The notes below the pieces were generated by a model. That model was given only the letters and a program-made list of their open reading frames with translations, was not told where the DNA came from and ran no database searches. From NCBI RefSeq assembly GCF_024614185.1, contig NZ_JAHTLF010000016.1, positions 1,240,001-1,304,000 on the forward strand: a stretch of DNA of 64,000 bases. The letters are read 5' to 3'. Positions 54,243 to 63,396 of this stretch are shown here, one piece after another. Position numbers and translations under genes: made by a program. The DNA comes from Nocardioides carbamazepini. Lineage in GTDB: Bacteria; Actinomycetota; Actinomycetes; Propionibacteriales; Nocardioidaceae. Position 1 is the first letter of the stretch. The number at the start of each line of letters is the position of its first letter.

Positions 54243-54809
54243 TCAACCCATGTGGCCGAGGCCGCGGAGCACGAACTCCTCGACGGCGGCCACGGGCAGC
54301 TGGCGGGTGGCCAGCGCCGCGTGGAGGAGCGAGATCGCGGACTTGCGGTCGGAGACCCGGAACGCGCCCTCGGCGATGCCCTGGTCGAGGATCTCCTCCA
54401 GGACCTCCTCGACGGCGGCGACGTGGTCGTGGATCTTCTCCATCGCCTCCTCGGACAGGAGGTGATAGAGGATCCCGCCCATCCCCGTGTGGAACTGCTG
54501 GCCGGCCTGGAGCTGGTGGCGCAGGTAGACCCGGATCTTCGCGACCGGGTCGGGCACCAGGTCGAGATCGCGGCGCAGGTCGGCGAGGTAGTGCTGGGTC
54601 TCCTCCGTGGCGAAGGCGACGACGACCGCCTCCTTGTCCCGGAAGTGGTGGTAGATCGCGGTGCGGCCGATGTCGGCGCGGGAGGCGATCTGCGCCATGG
54701 TGATCGCGTCGAAGCTCCGCTCGTCCATGAGCGTCGCGAAGGCGTCGAAGATCCGCCGCCGGACCAGGTCACGATGGGCGGGAACGGTCTCTGCGGCGAT
54801 CTTCGGCAC
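54243..54809 (-). CDS. TetR/AcrR family transcriptional regulator
   Basis: A 188-aa regulator with an N-terminal HTH (TMAQIASRADIGRTAIYHHF) and a helical ligand domain. It sits between the HtaA gene cluster and hmuO on the same strand. It could regulate neighbouring genes, but no palindrome other than the iron box is evident. Ligand unknown. Confidence 0.9.
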   Translation of the reverse strand: MPKIAAETVPAHRDLVRRRIFDAFATLMDERSFDAITMAQIASRADIGRTAIYHHFRDKEAVVVAFATEETQHYLADLRRDLDLVPDPVAKIRVYLRHQLQAGQQFHTGMGGILYHLLSEEAMEKIHDHVAAVEEVLEEILDQGIAEGAFRVSDRKSAISLLHAALATRQLPVAAVEEFVLRGLGHMG

Positions 54810-54855
54810 AGGTCGATCCTAGGGGCGAGAAGGCGTCGGCTGATGAACGGGGAGC

Positions 54856-54889
54856 GGGGGTGCGCCCGCCTCGCGGCGGGCACACCCCC
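54856..54889 (-). terminator. Hairpin terminator of the HtaA/hmu operon
   Basis: A 14-bp stem with one mismatch (GGGGGTG and GCCCGCC in the left arm) and a TCGC loop lies 18 bp downstream of the HtaA gene stop on the minus strand. It ends the hmuT-to-HtaA operon. Confidence 0.75.
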
Positions 54890-54907
54890 GGACGTGTCGG
54901 GCGTCGA

Positions 54908-56605
54908 CTACTTCTTGCCCTTCACCTTCACCTTCGTGACCGACGAGCCGCCGGGGTAGGTGACCGTGACCTTGTGCGTGCCCTTGCCGAGCTTCGGCAG
55001 AGCCACGGTGGTGGTGCCGGAGGCGTCGATGGTCACCGTGATCGTCTTGGTGGCCTTCTTCTTCGCCTTCTTGCCCACGGGCTTCGGCTTGGTCTGCTTG
55101 ACGACGACCGTCACCTGCTGGCCGGCGAGCCCGGTCGAGGAGATCGTGACCGAGCCCTTCTTGCCCTTGGCGTTGGGCTTCTTCGCCAGGGCCACGGTGG
55201 CCGAGGGGGTCGGCTTCTGGGGCTCGGGCTTCGGCTCCGGCTGGGGCTGCTCAGCGGCGAAGGTGATCGGCGAGTACGTCTCGAACGAGGGCAGGTTGGT
55301 CTTGCGGGTGTAGGTGAACACGCCGGTCATGCCGCCGGGGTTCGCGGCGAAGGCGTCGAACGCCGCCTTCGAGACGGTGAAGGTCACCTCGAAGCGCCCG
55401 GTCGCGTCGAGCGCGACCAGGCTGCCCACCTGCGATGCGAGCGCGGGGTTGCTGTGGTCCGACGGCGGAAGTGCCCACTTCTGAGTGAGGTTGTCGCGTC
55501 CGGTGCCGCTCCCCGAAGGGCGCCAGACGTTGGAGAAGCGTCCGAGTGCCACGTAGACGCCGCCACTCGAGAGGCCCGGCGGGTTCGCCGGCGCGCCCGA
55601 CAGGGACGGGTCGAAGCCGGTGCCGGTCACGGTGACCTGGTGCTCGCCGGTCGTGGGAACGGACTCCGCGGAGAGGGAGACCGCCGGAGCATCGGCGAAG
55701 GAGACCGAGAGCGGCAGCGTGGGCTTGCGTGCGTCGGCGCCGCCGCCCGAGGAGTACCAGTACGAGCCGGCCCCGGTCTTCTGGGCGAAGTCGACGAAGC
55801 TCTGCGGGAACGATCCCCAGTTCACGCCGGTACGCGACTGTGGCGTGGCGTCGCTGGAGGCGTCGTACTCAACCTCCAGGTAGTCCGGGGTCGTGGTGAG
55901 GCCGAGATCGTCGACGTCGACATCGGACAGCGTGGCCAGAGTGACCTGCTCGTCGGCGAGGTCGGTCCAGGCGCCGAGGTTGTTCATGTCGGAGGCGTAG
56001 CCGTCGACCGTCGCGGTCACCGACCCCGAGCCGTCGGGGTTGACGGTGAGCTTGGGATCGGAGACGTAGAAGAACGTCATGCCTGAGTAGTAGAGGATCG
56101 TGGCATCGCCGTCCCACTGGACAGAGGCGGTGTTGGCGGCACTGTCGATCGTGCCGGTGCCGTTGCGGAAGACGAGCTCGTTCTCGCCGTACTGGCCATT
56201 GGCCGTGGTTCCGTTCTCGCCCGCGGCGTTCTGGCGGGTGCCGAGGAAGGAGGTGGGCGCGTAGCCGCCGCCGGACTGGAGGTCCTCGACGGTGACGTTG
56301 CCGACGGTGTTGGTCCAGTTCGCAGCAGCGCCGTTGCTCCAGGTCGCGCCGTTGTCGGCGGTCTTGAGCGTCTGGCCACCGGCTCCGGGGTTGCCGACCT
56401 TGCCGGCGGACATCAGGTTCCAGGTGCCGGGCGCGAAGCCGGCGCTGCCGGACTCCTTGTTGATGCCCCAGCGGAAGACGGCGTTGTCGACGCTGACCGC
56501 CTCGGCATGGGCTGAGGGGGCGGTGGCCACGCCGAGGACGGACAGTCCGGTGGCGGTGAGGGCAGCGGCGGCGATGCCGGCGATTCCTCTACGTGCGCTC
56601 TTCAT
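54908..56605 (-). CDS. HtaA-domain secreted heme-binding protein with lysine-rich C-terminus
   Basis: A 565-aa exported protein. Signal peptide to about residue 35 (AHAEA), then an HtaA domain (about 38-300; FRWGINKESGSAGFAPGTWN, YYSGMTFFYVSDP, SYWYSSGGG). Next is a beta domain with TGTGFDPS and GGVYVALGRFSN (about 325-355), then a Pro/Glu linker and an Ig-like domain with a Lys-rich C-terminus. HtaA proteins bind heme on the corynebacterial surface and pass it to HmuT. The gene is last in the hmuTUV operon and overlaps the preceding gene by 4 bp. Confidence 0.88.
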   Translation of the reverse strand: MKSARRGIAGIAAAALTATGLSVLGVATAPSAHAEAVSVDNAVFRWGINKESGSAGFAPGTWNLMSAGKVGNPGAGGQTLKTADNGATWSNGAAANWTNTVGNVTVEDLQSGGGYAPTSFLGTRQNAAGENGTTANGQYGENELVFRNGTGTIDSAANTASVQWDGDATILYYSGMTFFYVSDPKLTVNPDGSGSVTATVDGYASDMNNLGAWTDLADEQVTLATLSDVDVDDLGLTTTPDYLEVEYDASSDATPQSRTGVNWGSFPQSFVDFAQKTGAGSYWYSSGGGADARKPTLPLSVSFADAPAVSLSAESVPTTGEHQVTVTGTGFDPSLSGAPANPPGLSSGGVYVALGRFSNVWRPSGSGTGRDNLTQKWALPPSDHSNPALASQVGSLVALDATGRFEVTFTVSKAAFDAFAANPGGMTGVFTYTRKTNLPSFETYSPITFAAEQPQPEPKPEPQKPTPSATVALAKKPNAKGKKGSVTISSTGLAGQQVTVVVKQTKPKPVGKKAKKKATKTITVTIDASGTTTVALPKLGKGTHKVTVTYPGGSSVTKVKVKGKK

Positions 56606-58032
56606 CGGGTTCCTTTCAGGAGTTTCATCAGGGGTGCGGACACGGTGATCCCGACGGCTCCGAGCAGCAGGAGGGATCCGAGGACCCACTCCCAGGCGCG
56701 ACCGGACGGATCCGGCCGCTCTCCTGAGGTGGGGGAGGAGGTGAGGGCGTAGGCCACGGGCGGCTCGTAGCGAGCCGGGTTGGCGGCAGCCGCGGGGGCC
56801 GGTGCTCCGGCAGCCGCCGCGAAGGACTGTCCCGGGAGGGCCGGCCCGGCGGGCTGGGCGACGGGGATCGAAGGCCCTGCCGGCTGCGCGACGGGGGGCT
56901 TCTTGCCGGCCTTGTTCTTCGGCCCCTTGTCGGCCTTCGGCGGGGCGACGGCCGGTACGTCGGGCACGATCGCGCTCGCGGCGTCCCAGCTGATCGTCAC
57001 GGGCTTGGCGACCTTGTAGGCGTCGCCGGCGCCGCCGGAGGAGTACCAGTAGGCGGCCGAGCCGGCCTTGTCGACGAAACCGAGAAAGTCTGCGGGGAAT
57101 GCGCCGCGGTAGGGACCGTCGACCTGCGGGAATCCGGGAGCGGTGACCCCGAGGTACTTAGCGGTCGCCGTGAAGCCCTGGGCCGCGGACAGTTGCTGGA
57201 CCCCGACACTCTCGAGGTCGGCGATGGTGACGGGCATGGGGGGCACCGGCTCCCACTTGGTCTGATCCTCCATCGAGCTGGCGAAGCCGCTGGCGGTCGC
57301 GGTGACCGTCGCCTTGCCGCCCTCGACCGTGAGGACCGGGTCGGTGAGGCTGAAGAAGGTCATCCCGGAGTAGTAGAAGACGGTGAACGAGCCCTTCCAG
57401 GCGATCTGGGCCGTACCGGTCGCGGGGTTGACCTCGCCCGTGCCGCCGGTGATGACGACCTCGTGCTCGCTGAACCGCCCGCTCGTGGCACTACCGAGCT
57501 CCGCGCCGTAGCGATCCGTCTTCAGCCCGGCGAGGTCGGCCGGGCGTCGCCCGGCCGTGGTGATCTTCTCGATGCGGACCGCGCCGTTGCTCGCCTGCCA
57601 CGCCACCGCGCCGGTGGCGGGCCACTTGCCCTCGGCATTGATCACCTGGCCTCCCTTCCCGGGGTCCGGGGCCTTGCCCGCGGAGAGGAAGTTGAAGGTG
57701 CCGGGTGCGAACGCGCGATTGTTGCTCTCGTCGTTGACGCCCCAGCGGAACTCGGCGTTCGTGACCTTCCTGATCGGATCGGGCGTTGCGGTCGGGTCGG
57801 TGGGTCCGTCGGTGGGTCCGTCGGTGGGTCCGTCCGTCGGGCCGCTCGGTCCGTCCGTCGGCTCGCTCGGCACCTCGGTCGGCTCCGTCGGCACGGTCGC
57901 CGACGTGCTCTCGGCCGCGGGTACGACGCCCGCCCCGCCGCTCCCGTCGGCCGCGGTGGCGGCGGAGAGCAGGGCGCCGGCGCCGAGGACCGCGCAGCAC
58001 ACGGCCAGCAGGACCGCTACGACGCGCCTCAT
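56602..58032 (-). CDS. HtaA-domain membrane-anchored protein
   Basis: A 476-aa surface protein: signal peptide (about residues 1-28) and a spacer of DGPT repeats. One HtaA domain follows (FRWGVNDESNNRAFAPGTFN, YYSGMTFFSLTDP, AYWYSSGGAG), then a Pro/Ala-rich region and a C-terminal membrane helix (WEWVLGSLLLLGAVGITVS) with a short basic tail. It is a paralogue of the next HtaA protein and would present heme at the membrane. Overlaps genes on both sides by 4 bp. Confidence 0.88.
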   Translation of the reverse strand: MRRVVAVLLAVCCAVLGAGALLSAATAADGSGGAGVVPAAESTSATVPTEPTEVPSEPTDGPSGPTDGPTDGPTDGPTDPTATPDPIRKVTNAEFRWGVNDESNNRAFAPGTFNFLSAGKAPDPGKGGQVINAEGKWPATGAVAWQASNGAVRIEKITTAGRRPADLAGLKTDRYGAELGSATSGRFSEHEVVITGGTGEVNPATGTAQIAWKGSFTVFYYSGMTFFSLTDPVLTVEGGKATVTATASGFASSMEDQTKWEPVPPMPVTIADLESVGVQQLSAAQGFTATAKYLGVTAPGFPQVDGPYRGAFPADFLGFVDKAGSAAYWYSSGGAGDAYKVAKPVTISWDAASAIVPDVPAVAPPKADKGPKNKAGKKPPVAQPAGPSIPVAQPAGPALPGQSFAAAAGAPAPAAAANPARYEPPVAYALTSSPTSGERPDPSGRAWEWVLGSLLLLGAVGITVSAPLMKLLKGTR

Positions 58033-59240
58033 GCTGTCGCCTCCACCGGGGAGGGCCGGTCGGCCGGGGGCGTCGGTCGGCGCCGCCGGCGCAGGAGCAG
58101 CAGCCGCAGGGCGAGGCCGAGGAGGGTCAGGAGGAACACGCAGCCCGCGACGACCAGGAAGACCCGGGCCGGGCTCGTGCCGTCGTCGTCGGAGGAGGCC
58201 GCCGCGGTCGACGGATCGGCCGCGGCGTCGGCGGGACGGACCGCGAACCGCTCGGCGGCCTGGCCGCCGGTGGCGGCACCGGTGAGGCGCAGCTCGTGGG
58301 TGCCGGGCGCGAGGTCCGTGGGCAGCGGCAGGATGCCGGCCACCTCGCCCGACGGTCCGGCGATCATCGGCCCGATGCCGGCCACCCCATCGTCGAGCAC
58401 GCCGAGGACCTGCTCGCCGGGCCGGAACCCGGTCGCGGTGAAGGCGAGGGTGTTGCCGACCTTGGCGGTCAGGCGGTCGGTGGTCAGCTTGGGCGGGCCG
58501 CCCGGGGTCGGTGCGGCGGCATCGGGTGCCGCGGCGGCCTCGGGTGCGGCGGCGTCGGGCGCGGTCTGGTCGGGCGTCGCGGCCTCGGGCGCCCCGGAAG
58601 CTGCGCCGGTGGTCCCCTGGCCCTGCCCGGCCGGTGCCTCGGCACCGTAGACGCTGGCGAACCGGACGGGCGTGAACGTCTCGTTGGCGGGGTTCTTCAC
58701 GCCGTGGGCGCCGACGGTGATGACGCCGCAGGTGACCTTGGTGCAGTCGACGGTGGAGACCTTGCCGCTGCGATCGACGCTCTGGAAGGTCGGTCCGGGC
58801 ACGGTGAGCGTCACCTTGAAGGAGCCGTTCTTCCCGAGCACCGCGTTGGCCTCGCCGGCCGTCGAGCTGCCGGGGAAGGCGATGAACTTGAGGTAGCCCT
58901 GATTGTCGGCGGCGTTCTCGCTGTCGGGGATGTAGCGGTAGTCCGAGCCGGTCACGCCGCCCTTCGACGGCTTCCACGAGCCACCGCGCGGGTCCTTGAC
59001 CCAGCCGAACATGAGGTAGACACCGCCGAAGCCGCCCTTGACGACCTGGAAGCCGCTGCCGCTGATGGTCAGCTCGGTGCGGTACTTCGTGTCGGCGGCC
59101 GCGGTGCCCTGATCGTTGGTCACGGTGACCCGCGCGGCCGCGGCGGCGGGCGTCGTGGTGGTCGCGGTCAGCGCGGCGACCAGGCTGGTCGTCAGCAGCG
59201 CGAGGGCGGCCAGGCGGCTGATGAGCGGGTGCGGGTTCAT
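58029..59240 (-). CDS. Membrane-anchored surface protein of the heme locus
   Basis: A 403-aa exported protein with a signal peptide, a beta-rich domain (about residues 38-200) and an Ala/Pro/Asp-rich linker. A second Ig-like segment follows (NTLAFTATGFRPGEQVLG), then a C-terminal helix and an Arg-rich tail. The first domain contains SGSGFQVVKGGFGGVYLMFG, similar to parts of two other secreted proteins here. No HtaA domain is visible. Operon position between hmuV and an HtaA gene indicates a role in heme capture or relay. Confidence 0.72.
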   Translation of the reverse strand: MNPHPLISRLAALALLTTSLVAALTATTTTPAAAAARVTVTNDQGTAAADTKYRTELTISGSGFQVVKGGFGGVYLMFGWVKDPRGGSWKPSKGGVTGSDYRYIPDSENAADNQGYLKFIAFPGSSTAGEANAVLGKNGSFKVTLTVPGPTFQSVDRSGKVSTVDCTKVTCGVITVGAHGVKNPANETFTPVRFASVYGAEAPAGQGQGTTGAASGAPEAATPDQTAPDAAAPEAAAAPDAAAPTPGGPPKLTTDRLTAKVGNTLAFTATGFRPGEQVLGVLDDGVAGIGPMIAGPSGEVAGILPLPTDLAPGTHELRLTGAATGGQAAERFAVRPADAAADPSTAAASSDDDGTSPARVFLVVAGCVFLLTLLGLALRLLLLRRRRRPTPPADRPSPVEATA

Positions 59241-60055
59241 GCGGTCTCCTCCCGGGACATGAGCGAGCGCCGGTCGGGAAGCACCAGCAGGTCGCCGGTG
59301 CCGGGATGGGTGAGGACGTCGATCGGGTGGTCGTAGACGAGGCTCAGCAGGGGAGCGGTGAAGACCTCGCGCGGTGTGCCCTCGGCGGTGACCCGGCCGT
59401 GGTGCAGCAGCGCGACCCGGTCGGACCACGCGGCGGCGAGGCTGAGGTCGTGGAGCACCACGACCACCGCGGCGCCGGCCGCGGCCTGGCCGCGCGCGTG
59501 GGCCAGGACCGTCTCCTGGTGACCGATGTCGAGGGCGGCCGTGGGCTCGTCGAGGAGCAGTACGCCGGTGCGCTGGGCGAGGATGCGGGCGAAGGACGTG
59601 CGGCCCTTCTCGCCTCCGGACAGGAGCCCGAACGGCTGGCCGGCCAGGTGCTCGATGTCGGCCGTGGACATCGACTCCGCCACGACCCGCTCGTCCTCGT
59701 CCTCCTCGGGACAGCCGCGCCACGGCGCCCGTCCCATCCGGACGACGTCGACGGCGGGGAAGGGGAAGGAGATCCGGTGCTCCTGGGTGAGCACCGCGCG
59801 CCGGCGCGACATCTCGCGCAGCTTCCAGTCCCCGAGCGAGCGTCCCTCGAGCATCACCTCTCCCTGGTCGGGGGTGAGGTCGCCGGCGAGGACCGAGAGC
59901 AGGGTGGACTTCCCGGCACCGTTGGGACCGACCAGGGCCAGCACCTCGCGACGGCGGACCTGGAGGTCGACCGCGTCGAGGATGGGGCGGCGGCCGAAGC
60001 TCAGGGTGATGCCGGTGGCGGTGAGCGCGGCGCTGCTGGTGGTGGGGTGACTCAT
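59237..60055 (-). CDS. hmuV: Heme ABC transporter ATP-binding protein
   Basis: A 272-aa ATPase of the FecE/HmuV class. Walker A VGPNGAGKSTLLSV, signature LLSGGEKGRTSFARI and Walker B VLLLDEPTAALD, with the H-loop in VVVLHDLSLAA. It powers heme uptake with HmuU. Overlaps hmuU by 4 bp. Confidence 0.93.
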   Translation of the reverse strand: MSHPTTSSAALTATGITLSFGRRPILDAVDLQVRRREVLALVGPNGAGKSTLLSVLAGDLTPDQGEVMLEGRSLGDWKLREMSRRRAVLTQEHRISFPFPAVDVVRMGRAPWRGCPEEDEDERVVAESMSTADIEHLAGQPFGLLSGGEKGRTSFARILAQRTGVLLLDEPTAALDIGHQETVLAHARGQAAAGAAVVVVLHDLSLAAAWSDRVALLHHGRVTAEGTPREVFTAPLLSLVYDHPIDVLTHPGTGDLLVLPDRRSLMSREETA

Positions 60056-61173
60056 GCCCAGCCTCCCGACGTGCGACGGGTGCGGCGCAGCAGCCAGAAG
60101 AAGAACGGTCCACCGACCAGTGAGGTCAGCATCCCGAGCGGGAGGTCCGTGTAGGCCACGAAGGTGCGCGCGACCGTGTCGGCGCAGATCAGCACCAGCG
60201 CTCCGGCGAGGAAGGAGGCGACGAGCAGGACCCGGTGGCCCGGACCGGTCACCATCCGCACCAGGTGGGGCACGATCAGGCCGACGAACGCGACGATGCC
60301 GCAGAAGCTCACCGCGGCCGCGGTGAGCAGGGCGACCACGACGATGAGCACGATGCGCAGCCGCTCGACATTGACGCCGAGGTGGCGCGCGGAGCGCTCG
60401 CCCAGGGCCAGCAGGTCGAGGCTGCGGGCGCAGGCGAGGGCGATCGCCACACCGACCACGGCCAGCGGAGCGACCACGACGACGTACGACCAGCGACTGC
60501 CGTTGAGGCTGCCGAGCTGCCAGAAGACGATCGACTCCCGGGCCTGGGTGTCGCCGACGAACATGAGCAGCGCGAGGAGGGCACCGGCGACCGCGTTGAC
60601 CGCGATGCCGGTGAGGACCAGGGTGACGACCTCGGTGCGCCCGTCGGAGCGGGACAGCGCATAGACCAGCAGCGTCGTGACCAGGCCGCCGACGAACGCG
60701 CAGACCGGGATCGACCAGTCGCCCGCGAAGCGCAGGCTGAAGACGATGGCGATCGCCGCGGCCACGGCGGCGCCGGAGGAGACGCCGACGACGCTCGGCT
60801 CGGCGAGCGGGTTGCCGAAGACGCCCTGCATCGCCGCACCGGCGACGGCCAGGGACCCGCCGACGATGACGGCCATCGCGATCCGGGAGAACCGGACGTT
60901 CCACAGGGTGTACTCGCCCCGTGGGTGACTCGGCATCGAGCCCACGTCGAGCCCGATCCGGTGGGCGATCGAGCCGAGGATCTCGTTGATCGGGATGGAC
61001 AGCTGCCCGGACCCGCCGGCGACCAGGGCGGCGACCACGAGCGCGATGCCGAGGCCGGCGTACAGGAGGACGACCCGGCGCCGGCGACGCCGGTCGACGG
61101 TGGCCGTGGCACTGGTGGCGCGCTCGCCCGCCGGCTCCGAGCGGACGGTGGGACCGGGAACGGTCGCGGTCAC
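60052..61173 (-). CDS. hmuU: Heme ABC transporter permease
   Basis: A 373-aa FecCD-type permease with about ten hydrophobic helices. Conserved features include GAAMQGVFGNPLAEPSVVGV and FVGLIVPHLVRMVTGPGHR. The GTG start overlaps the hmuT stop by 4 bp. The N-terminal 35 residues are a polar extension. Confidence 0.93.
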   Translation of the reverse strand: MTATVPGPTVRSEPAGERATSATATVDRRRRRRVVLLYAGLGIALVVAALVAGGSGQLSIPINEILGSIAHRIGLDVGSMPSHPRGEYTLWNVRFSRIAMAVIVGGSLAVAGAAMQGVFGNPLAEPSVVGVSSGAAVAAAIAIVFSLRFAGDWSIPVCAFVGGLVTTLLVYALSRSDGRTEVVTLVLTGIAVNAVAGALLALLMFVGDTQARESIVFWQLGSLNGSRWSYVVVVAPLAVVGVAIALACARSLDLLALGERSARHLGVNVERLRIVLIVVVALLTAAAVSFCGIVAFVGLIVPHLVRMVTGPGHRVLLVASFLAGALVLICADTVARTFVAYTDLPLGMLTSLVGGPFFFWLLRRTRRTSGGWA

Positions 61174-62297
61174 AGCCGATCCTGGGCCGGCAGGCTGTCG
61201 GGGGCGTAGAACGCCACGGCGAGGGCGTTGAGCACGTCGGCGGTGCGCGGTCCGAAGCTCAGGATCTGTGCGTCGTCCATCGCGATGATGCGCTGGTTCT
61301 CGCCCGCGGGGGTCTGGGCCAGCGCGGGGAACTGCTCGAGCAGTCCGTCGACCCCGCCGACGGACTCCAGGCCCTTGCTCATCATCACGACGGCGTCGGG
61401 CTGCGCCTTGATCAGGCCCTCGTCGTTGACCGGCTTCATGCCGTCCCAGCCGATCTCGTTGCTGACGTCGTAGCCGCCGACCGCGGTGACGAGGGCGTCC
61501 GCGCCGGAGCCCTTGCCGAACATGTAGTAGACGTTGGCCTGACCCCGGACGTAGAGGAAGATCGTGCGCAGCTGACCGGTCACGTCCTGCGGAGCCACCT
61601 TCGCGATCTGGGCCCGCACGGCGTCGGCCTCCTGGGTGATCCGGGCGCCGAGCTGCTTGCCCTGCTCGGGGACGCCCAGCGCGTCGGCGACTTCCTGGGT
61701 GAGCGAGGCGAGGTTGTCGAAGGTGCGGTCCCCGTCGACGACGACCACGGGGATGCCGGCGTCGCGGACCTGCAGCACGACGTTCCACGGCCCGAGCGAG
61801 GTGTCGGTGATGAGCACGCTCGGGTTGAGCTCGAGGATCGCCTCGGCGTTGAGCTCGTGCCCGTTCTGGGTGACCAGCGGCCGATCCTCGATCTCGCGGT
61901 ACGCCGACGACACGTCGCGCCCCACGATGCTGTCGCCGAGGCCGAGCTCGAACACCGTCTGCGACAGCGTGCCGTAGATGTCGAGGGCGAGGATCCGGCT
62001 GGTGTCCGTGACGGTGACCTCGGTGCCCTGGGCATCGGTCACGGTGGCCGGCAGCTGCGGGGCGGGATCGTCCTCGACGGGCCGGATCTCGGGGTCGGGG
62101 AGGTTGATGTCGACCGCGCCCTGCCAGGCGCGCGGATCGTCCAGCGCGGTCACGTCGGCGATCGAGGGCACGGTCGTGCCCGGCTTCTCCTCGCCGTGAC
62201 CCTTCGAGCCATCGATGACCGCTCCGCAGGCGGTCAAGGTCAGGGCCGCGACGGCGAGGGCGAGCAGGCGGAACGGGCGGGACGTGCGGGTGACCAT
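61170..62297 (-). CDS. hmuT: Heme ABC transporter substrate-binding lipoprotein
   Basis: A 375-aa type III periplasmic-binding-fold lipoprotein. The signal peptide ends in lipobox LTAC near residue 24. The mature part contains ILALDIYGTLSQTVFELGLG and ends in the helix MDDAQILSFGPRTADVLNAL typical of heme-binding HmuT proteins. First gene of the six-gene operon hmuT-hmuU-hmuV and three surface proteins, with an iron box 60 bp upstream. Confidence 0.92.
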   Translation of the reverse strand: MVTRTSRPFRLLALAVAALTLTACGAVIDGSKGHGEEKPGTTVPSIADVTALDDPRAWQGAVDINLPDPEIRPVEDDPAPQLPATVTDAQGTEVTVTDTSRILALDIYGTLSQTVFELGLGDSIVGRDVSSAYREIEDRPLVTQNGHELNAEAILELNPSVLITDTSLGPWNVVLQVRDAGIPVVVVDGDRTFDNLASLTQEVADALGVPEQGKQLGARITQEADAVRAQIAKVAPQDVTGQLRTIFLYVRGQANVYYMFGKGSGADALVTAVGGYDVSNEIGWDGMKPVNDEGLIKAQPDAVVMMSKGLESVGGVDGLLEQFPALAQTPAGENQRIIAMDDAQILSFGPRTADVLNALAVAFYAPDSLPAQDRL

Positions 62298-62357
62298 GAA
62301 CGCGGCTCTTTGCTGTCAGAGTGTCAACATCTCGGGCGATCCGACCCTAACACACAG

Positions 62358-62373
62358 CTTAGGCTCACCTAAG
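62358..62373. promoter_or_regulatory. DtxR/IdeR iron box upstream of hmuT
   Basis: The palindrome CTTAGG-ctca-CCTAAG lies about 60 bp upstream of hmuT in the 405-bp divergent gap between hmuT and the secreted-protein gene at 62703. It is placed to repress the hmu operon in iron-replete cells. Confidence 0.82.
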
Positions 62374-62477
62374 CAGCGGCCGAATCTCCTGCTATTGCGG
62401 GGCTTTCAGGCAGGTGAAAAGGCCGAGAGGTTCTGACGAATTGTCAACGACTTCCTTGACGAGGTCGGATAATTCGG

Positions 62478-62491
62478 TAAGGCTTACCTTA
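62478..62491. promoter_or_regulatory. DtxR/IdeR iron box upstream of the 62703 gene
   Basis: TAAGG-ctta-CCTTA is a perfect palindrome that fits the W position of the consensus. It is 105 bp from the first box and about 210 bp before the plus-strand gene, implying a long leader. The two boxes allow each arm of the divergent heme locus to be iron-regulated. I see nothing else I can name in the gap. Confidence 0.72.
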
Positions 62492-62702
62492 TCTCGAACG
62501 GACGACCCGACGCCAGTCGGGCCGGATCTCGGGAGACCGGGCCGTGCGGTGGGAACGCCGCGAGGGTGGACCGGGGCGCCGAACTTTCGCAGGGAACAGC
62601 GCCCCGGTCAGCACCCGTCGGCCTGGTACGCCGCGCGCGTGGCGCGCGGTGCAGACGGTGCGGCCGACGGGGCCGTGCCCAATCTACAGAGAGGCACTTC
62701 CC

Positions 62703-63290
62703 ATGAAGCACACGATCCGACGTCGGCGTTCGGCGCGGACGCTCCTCGCCGCGACCGGCACGGTCGCGCTGGTCGCTCTCACCGCGACCAGTGCCCATGC
62801 CGGGACGCCCAGCACGTCCAACGGCACGGCGACGCTGACCGCGAACCACGCCAACCTGAGCACCAACAGTGGCTACACCGTCGTCAGCGGCACCAGCCCG
62901 GTGAGCGGGGTCGCCGTCAGCGGCACCGGCTACTCCGGCAATGCCGGCGCCACCGGCACCGGTGCGGGCGTGGGCGTGTACGTGGTCTACGGACCCAAGG
63001 AGAGCGACTTCAACACCAACTCGGGCTGGTACAACTCCTTCGCCTACGTCCCGAAGGCGTCGATGCCCGGCGGAACCTGGTCGGGCGTCAGCCTCGACCT
63101 GGAGGAGACCTACACCGCCGACCCCTTCCACGACGACATCGGGTTGACCGTGGACTGCGGGTTCGACTGGACCAAGGACGAGTCGGACCCGGCCAACAGC
63201 GGCAAGAAGAAGTGCTACATCCAGACCTTCACCGCCCACGGGCAGCCGCTGAACCCCAACGACGAGCTGGCCATCGAGGTCCGCTGGTGA
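62703..63290 (+). CDS. Secreted protein of the heme locus, unknown family
   Basis: A 195-aa exported protein with a signal peptide ending at SAHAG near residue 33. The mature part is Gly/Ser/Thr-rich and beta-like, containing SGTGYSGNAGATG and GVGVYVVYGPKESDF, then a region with two cysteines (GLTVDCGFDW and KKKCYIQTF) that may pair. ATG follows GAGAGGC. It is divergent from hmuT, behind an iron box. I do not recognise a named family; it resembles segments of two proteins of the hmu operon. Confidence 0.7.
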   Translation: MKHTIRRRRSARTLLAATGTVALVALTATSAHAGTPSTSNGTATLTANHANLSTNSGYTVVSGTSPVSGVAVSGTGYSGNAGATGTGAGVGVYVVYGPKESDFNTNSGWYNSFAYVPKASMPGGTWSGVSLDLEETYTADPFHDDIGLTVDCGFDWTKDESDPANSGKKKCYIQTFTAHGQPLNPNDELAIEVRW

Positions 63291-63396
63291 TGTGACAGGT
63301 GCAGGAGCGGTCTCCGGGTCTCGGGAAGGACATCCCGGGGCCGCTCCTCACCGCCTCATGGTTCCGAACAAACCCTGCCGAGTGAAAGTCCTTCTG

